Shown: positions 45,354-49,995 of the stretch, piece after piece | How positions within the stretch are numbered: the stretch's first letter is position 1 | Layout: the number at the start of each line of letters is the position of its first letter | NCBI RefSeq assembly: GCF_013359725.1 | Contig: NZ_JABFMW010000016.1 | Coordinates: 1-49,995, forward strand | Length of the DNA: 49,995 bases | From: Pseudarthrobacter sp. C4D7 | Lineage (GTDB): Bacteria; Actinomycetota; Actinomycetes; Actinomycetales; Micrococcaceae | Direction: 5' to 3' | Program-made: the position numbers and the translations under genes | Notes under the pieces: generated by a model | Database searches by the model: none | What the model was told of the DNA's origin: nothing | Seen by the model: the letters and a program-made list of their open reading frames with translations, nothing else

Positions 45354-46967
45354 TCAGGCTTTCTTCCTGATCAAGGCCAGGAACATCGCATCGGTGTGAT
45401 GGATGTGCGGCCAGAGCTGCGCCGTCAGTTCATGGCCGGCAGCCAGGCTGCCGGTCAGGCTGACCGCGTCCAGGGCCGCGCCGGCGTCGAGGAGTTCCAG
45501 GTCGGGACGCTTGCGCAGCACATCGCTGACCACGGCTGTGGTCTCGGCGGGATGCGGCGAACACGTCACATAGGCCACTACTCCCCCGGGACGGACGGCT
45601 TCCAGGGCCGAGGCCAGCAGCCCGCGCTGCAGCGGGCCAAGGTCTGCAATGTCCTTCGGTGAACGCCGCCAGCGGGACTCCGGCCTGCGGCGGAGCGCAC
45701 CCAGGCCGGTGCAGGGAACGTCCACCAGGACACGGTCATACCGCTCCGGCTGTTCGGCGCCGACGTCCCTGCCGTCGCCGGTGCGGACCTGCCAGCTGCC
45801 ATGCGGCACGGCGGACAACGCCTGGCTGACCAGCTTGGCCCGGTGCGGGGCGGGTTCGTTCGCCAGCAGGGTGGCGCCACGCTGGTGGGCCAGCGCGCCG
45901 AGGAGCGCCGCCTTCCCGCCGGGACCGGCGCAAAGATCGAGCCATGCTTCAGCGTCTGCGGAAGTTGGTGGGCTTTCGCCGCCATCCGTTTGGCCGGAGG
46001 AGCCAAGGTCCGCTGCGGCCAGTGCCCTGGCCACCAGCTGGGATCCGACGTCCTGTACGCGGAGGGTGCCGGCGCGGACGGAGGACAGCCGGCCGAGGTC
46101 TCCGCCGCTGGAGAGCGCTGAGCCCTCGACAAGTTCCCCGGGGGTGGCGCCGCTTTCCAGTGCCTCGTCCAGGCTGCCGAGCCCGGGCAGGGCCACGAGG
46201 TTGACGACGGGTGCATCGTTGTCGGCTTCCAGCAGTTGGTCGATGTCGTCTGCGGGACGGCCGTGCGCCACGAGCGACTGGCGCATGGCGCGGACGATCC
46301 ACTCGGGGTGGGCGTACCTGACGGCCGCTATTTTGACGGCGTCGGTTTCGCCCTCCACCAGCAGGTCCAGCCATTCCGCCAGGGTGCGGGCAGCAACCTT
46401 GCGAAGGACGGCGTTGATCAGCGTCGACGGTCCGGCGCCGATCACGGCACGGGCAAGTCCGACGGTCTGGTCAAGTGCCGCGTGGGCGGGAACCCTCATG
46501 GCCAGCAGCTGGTGGGCTCCGATGCGGAGGGCGTCCAGGATGGCTGGGTCAAGCTGGTCCAGGGGACGGTCCACGCACCGCGCCAGGATGGCGTCGTAGG
46601 TGCCCTGGTTGCGGAGCGCTCCATAGCTCAGCTCGGTGGCGAAGCCGGCATCCCGCTTGTCCAGGTGATGGTGCCGGATCCGGGCAGGAAGGACCAGGTT
46701 GGCGTAGGCGTCCTCTGCGGCTACGGCGCGGAGGACTTCAAAAGCCACCAGGCGGGATGGATCTGCGCGCCTGGTGCGCTGGGACGGCGCCTGGTCGGTA
46801 AAGCCCCGCTGCGGACCGCGGTTGCGTTCCCGGCCCTTGGCGTTGCGCCGGCTGGCGTCGCGGGGTCCGCCGTTGCCACGGCCGCCGCCGCCCTGGCCGC
46901 CTTTCCCGCCGCCGCTGCGTGCTCCGGCACCGTCCCGTCCGCCTGTATTGCCTCCGGACCCGGTCAT
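45354..46967 (-). CDS. rsmB: 16S rRNA (cytosine-967-C5) methyltransferase RsmB
   Basis: 537 residues: a basic Gly/Arg-rich N-terminus (about 1-65), a NusB-like RNA-binding domain ([40 protein letters not shown]), then the methyltransferase. SAM site [16 protein letters not shown]; catalytic cysteines in [19 protein letters not shown] and [16 protein letters not shown]. Overlaps fmt by ATGA. Confidence 0.94.
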   Translation of the reverse strand: MTGSGGNTGGRDGAGARSGGGKGGQGGGGRGNGGPRDASRRNAKGRERNRGPQRGFTDQAPSQRTRRADPSRLVAFEVLRAVAAEDAYANLVLPARIRHHHLDKRDAGFATELSYGALRNQGTYDAILARCVDRPLDQLDPAILDALRIGAHQLLAMRVPAHAALDQTVGLARAVIGAGPSTLINAVLRKVAARTLAEWLDLLVEGETDAVKIAAVRYAHPEWIVRAMRQSLVAHGRPADDIDQLLEADNDAPVVNLVALPGLGSLDEALESGATPGELVEGSALSSGGDLGRLSSVRAGTLRVQDVGSQLVARALAAADLGSSGQTDGGESPPTSADAEAWLDLCAGPGGKAALLGALAHQRGATLLANEPAPHRAKLVSQALSAVPHGSWQVRTGDGRDVGAEQPERYDRVLVDVPCTGLGALRRRPESRWRRSPKDIADLGPLQRGLLASALEAVRPGGVVAYVTCSPHPAETTAVVSDVLRKRPDLELLDAGAALDAVSLTGSLAAGHELTAQLWPHIHHTDAMFLALIRKKA

Positions 46968-47884
46968 TCAAACACCACGCTCTCCAGTGTTGCCAAACCG
47001 CGCGCCCAGTCGGCGGCGGCCATCATCTTTTTCCCGGCCGGCTGGATACGGGTCAGTTCCACCGCGTGCGACCCCGTACCCACCAGCACGTCTTTGCCCT
47101 GCAAGGCCACGGCTCCGGGCGGAAGGCCCGGGACGTCCGGCCGGAGCCGGACCGGTTCGAGCTTGACGCGCTGGCCCTCCAGCATGGTCCACGCGCCGGG
47201 CTCGGGGGTGGCACCACGCGCCTGCCTGCTGATGGCAAGGGCCGGGTGCGCCCAGTTCAGGTGGCCATCCTCGAGGGTCAGTTTGGGCGCCAGCGTGACA
47301 TCGCCGGCCTGTGGCTGCGGCGCTGCCTTGCCGGCACCGATGGCGGACAGCGTCTGGGCCAGAAGGACTGCGCCGCTGTGGGACAGCCGCTCCAGCAGGT
47401 CACCTGCAGTGTCCTGGGGCTTGACGGTCTCCGTCAGGGTTCCGAAGACGGGGCCGGTGTCCAGGCCTTCCTCAAGCTGGAAGGTCACGGCACCGGTGAC
47501 ATCGTCTCCGGCCATGATGGACCGCTGGACAGGAGCCGCCCCGCGCCATGCGGGCAGGAGCGAGAAGTGCAGGTTGACCCAACCATGGCGCGGGATGCCC
47601 AGGGCGTCGCGGGGAACCAGTCCGCCGTAGGCCACAATGGCGGCGACGTCCGGCTGGACCCTGGTGATGGCCGCGATGGCCTCGGCATCGACGCGGGCGG
47701 CGCGGATGACCTCGATGCCCAGTTCGGCGGCGCGTTGCGCAACGGGGGACGGCGTCAGTACCCGTTTGCGGCCCAGCGGCGCGTCCGGCCGGGTCAGGAC
47801 GGCAACGACGTCAAAGCCGGCGTTGACCAGCGCGTCCAGGGAGGGAATTGCGACGGCGGGCGTCCCCGCGAAGAGTACCCTCAC
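46964..47884 (-). CDS. fmt: Methionyl-tRNA formyltransferase
   Basis: 306 residues. MRVLFAGTPAVAIPSLDALV, WVNLHFSLLPAWRGAAPVQR (SLLP motif) and FQLEEGLDTGPVF (catalytic Asp) are conserved. Formylates initiator tRNA. Coupled to def by overlap (ATGA), so the formylation and deformylation enzymes are made together. Confidence 0.96.
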   Translation of the reverse strand: MRVLFAGTPAVAIPSLDALVNAGFDVVAVLTRPDAPLGRKRVLTPSPVAQRAAELGIEVIRAARVDAEAIAAITRVQPDVAAIVAYGGLVPRDALGIPRHGWVNLHFSLLPAWRGAAPVQRSIMAGDDVTGAVTFQLEEGLDTGPVFGTLTETVKPQDTAGDLLERLSHSGAVLLAQTLSAIGAGKAAPQPQAGDVTLAPKLTLEDGHLNWAHPALAISRQARGATPEPGAWTMLEGQRVKLEPVRLRPDVPGLPPGAVALQGKDVLVGTGSHAVELTRIQPAGKKMMAAADWARGLATLESVVFE

Positions 47885-48483
47885 CCGGCTGCGCCGAAGC
47901 TGGCACCGGGGGTGCTGGTTCCGCCAAAGCTGGCCCCGCCGAAGCTCGAGCCCACACTCTTGGCGCGTTTGGCCGTAGTACGTCCGGCGACGGCGTCGTA
48001 ATTGGCGTTACGGATGGAGCGCAGCGCCGCCTTCCGGTCCTCGCCCTCAAGGCGGTCCGTGTAAAGGATGCCGTCCAGGTGGTCGTTTTCGTGCTGGAAG
48101 CAGCGCGCCAGCAGGCCTTCACCGTCGATGGAGACCGGGTTGCCATGCATGTCGACGCCGGTGACACGGGTGGCGCGGAAACGGCGGACCGGGAAGCCCA
48201 GGCCCGGGATGGACAGGCAGCCTTCCACGTGGTCCGGCTGGTAGTCCTCGCTGTTCTCCAGGGCCGGATTGATGATGTGGCCCTCAACCCCGTCAATGCG
48301 GTAGGTGAAGATGCGCTTGCTCACCCCGATTTGGGGCGCCGCCAGCCCGGCCCCCTCCACATCCTCCATGGTCTCGGTCATATCGGCGACCAGTTTGGCA
48401 AGGTCGGGTCCGAACTCCGTCACGGGATCGGCAACTGTGCGCAGCACAGGGTCGCCGATGATGCGGATATTCAGAATAGCCAT
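47881..48483 (-). CDS. def: Peptide deformylase
   Basis: 200 residues; removes the N-formyl group from new proteins. Three motifs: GAGLAAPQIGVS, EGCLSIPGLG (metal Cys) and QHENDHLDGILY (metal His pair and catalytic Glu). The last 25 residues are an unusual Gly/Ser/Phe repeat (SSFGGASFGGTSTPGASFG) outside the fold. Start of the def-fmt-rsmB set. Confidence 0.95.
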   Translation of the reverse strand: MAILNIRIIGDPVLRTVADPVTEFGPDLAKLVADMTETMEDVEGAGLAAPQIGVSKRIFTYRIDGVEGHIINPALENSEDYQPDHVEGCLSIPGLGFPVRRFRATRVTGVDMHGNPVSIDGEGLLARCFQHENDHLDGILYTDRLEGEDRKAALRSIRNANYDAVAGRTTAKRAKSVGSSFGGASFGGTSTPGASFGAAG

Positions 48484-48560
48484 GCGCTGGGTGTCCTCAC
48501 GGTTGGCGGCAAAGGGAACCTATCCAGTTTAGGTGCAGTCCCGCGGCGTGCATCGTCGCC

Positions 48561-49415
48561 TCAGGCGGTGCGGGCCAGGGGCGGGGGTGCGATGGGCAAC
48601 AGCGCCGTGCCCGCACTGCTGGTGTCCGCGGACAGTTCCCAGACACGGCGCAGCGCGCAGAACTTCCACCAATGGTGCTTCAGGACCTCGGGGTTGGCGC
48701 GCACGGGCCGGACTTCCGTCTCTCCGATGGCCACGGCCAGCAGGACGGGGTCCTCACCGTATTTCCAGGGTTCCCAGGTCCCCGCCTGCGGATCCACGAG
48801 GCTCTCTTCCGCCTTCATGCCGGCCACCAACTGCATGACCACCTTGTCATCCAGCGGCTTGACCTGTCCGTCCCGGGTGGTGCCCTTGGTCTTGTAGTCG
48901 ATCAGGCAGATGCGTCCGTTAATCCGGGCCACCAGGTCCAAGGTTCCGGCGTAGCCCACCGAGTGGTTCCAGACAGTAATTTCGGGGGCGATGGGTTCCA
49001 CACGGAAGAGTTCCCACCATTCGTCAAAGCGCACGGCGAAAGCTTCCTCGCCGTTGGCGGCCAAGGCTTCGCGGGCTTCTTTCATGGTGTGCGGACGCCC
49101 CAGCGCACGCAGGGCCACCTGCTCGCAGTAGTTGTGCACCCGGTCCCCGCGCCGTGCGGCGTCGTCCCGGTATGTTTCGGCGGCCTTGGCTGCGCGGTTG
49201 ATGGCCTGCTTGATTTTGGCCGGACTTCCCAGGCAATCGGAGAGCAGTGGATCGTTGGCCAGGCTGCTGGCCCCCATGTAGCCGAACCACCCGTCGAGGC
49301 CGTGCGGCTGCTGGCTGATCACCGTGGTGATGGAAGGAACCGAAAACTGTTCGGACGTTGACCGTGCGTACATCCGGCCGTATTCAGTGGCGTGGGCGAG
49401 GAGCGGATCAGTCAT
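48561..49415 (-). CDS. PD-(D/E)XK (RecB-like) nuclease family protein
   Basis: 284 residues from ATG 49415 (MTDPLLAHATEYGRMYARST), with GAAAGAG upstream. GDRVHNYCEQVAL and the core YAGTLDLVARINGRICLIDY followed by KTK give the D-x(n)-DxK active site of RecB-type nucleases. Tyr/Trp-rich C-terminus (LKHHWWKFCALRRVWEL). Conserved next to def in related actinobacteria as far as I recall; no helicase partner nearby, substrate unknown. Confidence 0.8.
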   Translation of the reverse strand: MTDPLLAHATEYGRMYARSTSEQFSVPSITTVISQQPHGLDGWFGYMGASSLANDPLLSDCLGSPAKIKQAINRAAKAAETYRDDAARRGDRVHNYCEQVALRALGRPHTMKEAREALAANGEEAFAVRFDEWWELFRVEPIAPEITVWNHSVGYAGTLDLVARINGRICLIDYKTKGTTRDGQVKPLDDKVVMQLVAGMKAEESLVDPQAGTWEPWKYGEDPVLLAVAIGETEVRPVRANPEVLKHHWWKFCALRRVWELSADTSSAGTALLPIAPPPLARTA

Positions 49416-49471
49416 ACAAAAGACTCTTTCACAGGGGGCCGACAAAATCTCCGGCGGCAGGGGCCGCACGC

Positions 49472-49513
49472 AAAAAAGGCCCGTCTCCGCTGCTGATGAG
49501 CGGAAACGGGCCT
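49472..49513 (-). terminator. Rho-independent terminator of tRNA-Val
   Basis: On the minus strand GGCCCGTTTCCGCT and AGCGGAGACGGGCC form a 14-bp stem with one mismatch around a seven-base loop, followed by six Ts (49477-49472). It directly follows the tRNA-Val 3' end. Confidence 0.9.
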
Positions 49514-49519
49514 CTGCGG

Positions 49520-49591
49520 TGGGCGATACTGGGTTCGAACCAGTGACCTCTTCGGTGTGAACGAAGCGCGCTACCACTGCGCCAATCGCCC
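49520..49591 (-). tRNA. tRNA-Val (anticodon CAC)
   Basis: Acceptor GGGCGAT/ATCGCCC, D arm GCGCAGTGGTAGCGC, anticodon stem CTTCG/CGAAG with loop TTCACAC (CAC), T arm ACTGG-TTCGAAC-CCAGT. CCA is not encoded. Followed by a terminator. Confidence 0.94.
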
Positions 49592-49920
49592 CGATGCATT
49601 TGAATGCTAGCCCACGTCTGCCCCAAACCAAAAATCGGCCGAACCGCAGCCGGCAGCGGCCCCTCTAAGGATCCTTCGGCCCGCGTGAAGGACCCGGGCA
49701 AGCGCGGCGCCGTCCGCGCCCTGGCCCGGGAAGCCATCCCCCCGCCGTCGGGAATTACACGCCTGTAACTCGGAAAAATCCGCGCGGTTACTGGGAAGCG
49801 GGACGCACGGCCGTCGCATGGCCCTATCCGATTTGGAGTTTCCCCGAACCTCCTATATTGTTTTTACTCGTTGGAACGCGAGGAAATGCCGGAAACGGCA
49901 GCGAATCAAGCCTCCAAAAT
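49592..49920 (+). promoter_or_regulatory. Intergenic stretch with tRNA-Gly promoter and palindrome
   Basis: No gene seen. TTTGGA (49832-49837) and TATATT (49854-49859) with a 16-base spacer form a likely sigma-A promoter for tRNA-Gly. TTACA-CGCC-TGTAA (49755-49768) is a palindrome 78 bp before it. The tRNA-Val promoter must also be here on the other strand. Confidence 0.45.
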
Positions 49921-49993
<73 letters not shown>

Positions 49994-49995
49994 CT

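Overview
The window looks like a chromosomal segment of a high-GC Gram-positive actinobacterium, most likely Arthrobacter/Pseudarthrobacter or a close Micrococcaceae relative. The evidence is the GC-rich codon use and the actinobacterial order hisI-trpE-(Trp-associated membrane protein)-(HGxxPAAW protein)-trpC-trpB-trpA-lgt-gltB-gltD-pyk-pdtaR. Actinobacteria-typical families support this: an ANTAR regulator, a TIGR03085 protein, an EspR-like regulator and W/P-rich membrane proteins. The genus is inferred from sequence memory only.

Bases 1 to about 21,078 are an accessory island ending at a tRNA-Leu(CAA) gene, with an integrase remnant just past the tRNA 3' end. Many genes in it are broken. 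They include a BglG-type PRD remnant, a frameshifted DUF4236-HIRAN protein, and a DUF4192 gene cut by an IS21-family element. There are also a frameshifted OGG-fold helix-hairpin-helix protein, a frameshifted putative DUF7255 protein, a membrane protein with a nonsense codon, a frameshifted methyltransferase, a kinase fused to a serine-recombinase fragment, and an integrase fragment joined to a DUF3037 gene. The apparently intact accessory genes are istA/istB, an ECF sigma factor with a coupled membrane protein, a 460-residue membrane protein, a DinB-like protein, and a small conjugation-like cluster. That cluster has an NlpC/P60 hydrolase, a single-pass membrane protein and a sigma-70-like protein, followed by two related winged-helix regulators around an EspR-like regulator.

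The most unusual structure is at 3103-8523. Terminal repeats of IS21 type sit at both ends of a 5.4 kb segment, but the right-hand repeats lie 2.7 kb beyond istB. The extra space holds an oppositely oriented cassette: ECF sigma factor, membrane-anchored protein, truncated paralogue of that protein, and a small secreted protein broken by a frameshift.

Bases 21,360-49,995 are core chromosome with intact genes. They run from pdtaR (+) and pyk, gltD-gltB and lgt through the trp cluster, hisI, hisF-hisG-hisE and an FMN-riboswitch-controlled split riboflavin operon (ribD-ribE-ribB-ribA-ribH). Then come rpe, rsmB, fmt, def and a PD-(D/E)XK nuclease, with tRNA-Val(CAC) and tRNA-Gly(GCC) at the right edge. 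Almost everything is on the minus strand, with frequent ATGA or TGATG overlaps suggesting translational coupling. The core supplies glutamate synthesis, tryptophan, histidine and riboflavin synthesis, the end of glycolysis and formyl-methionine processing. No function of the core depends visibly on the island.
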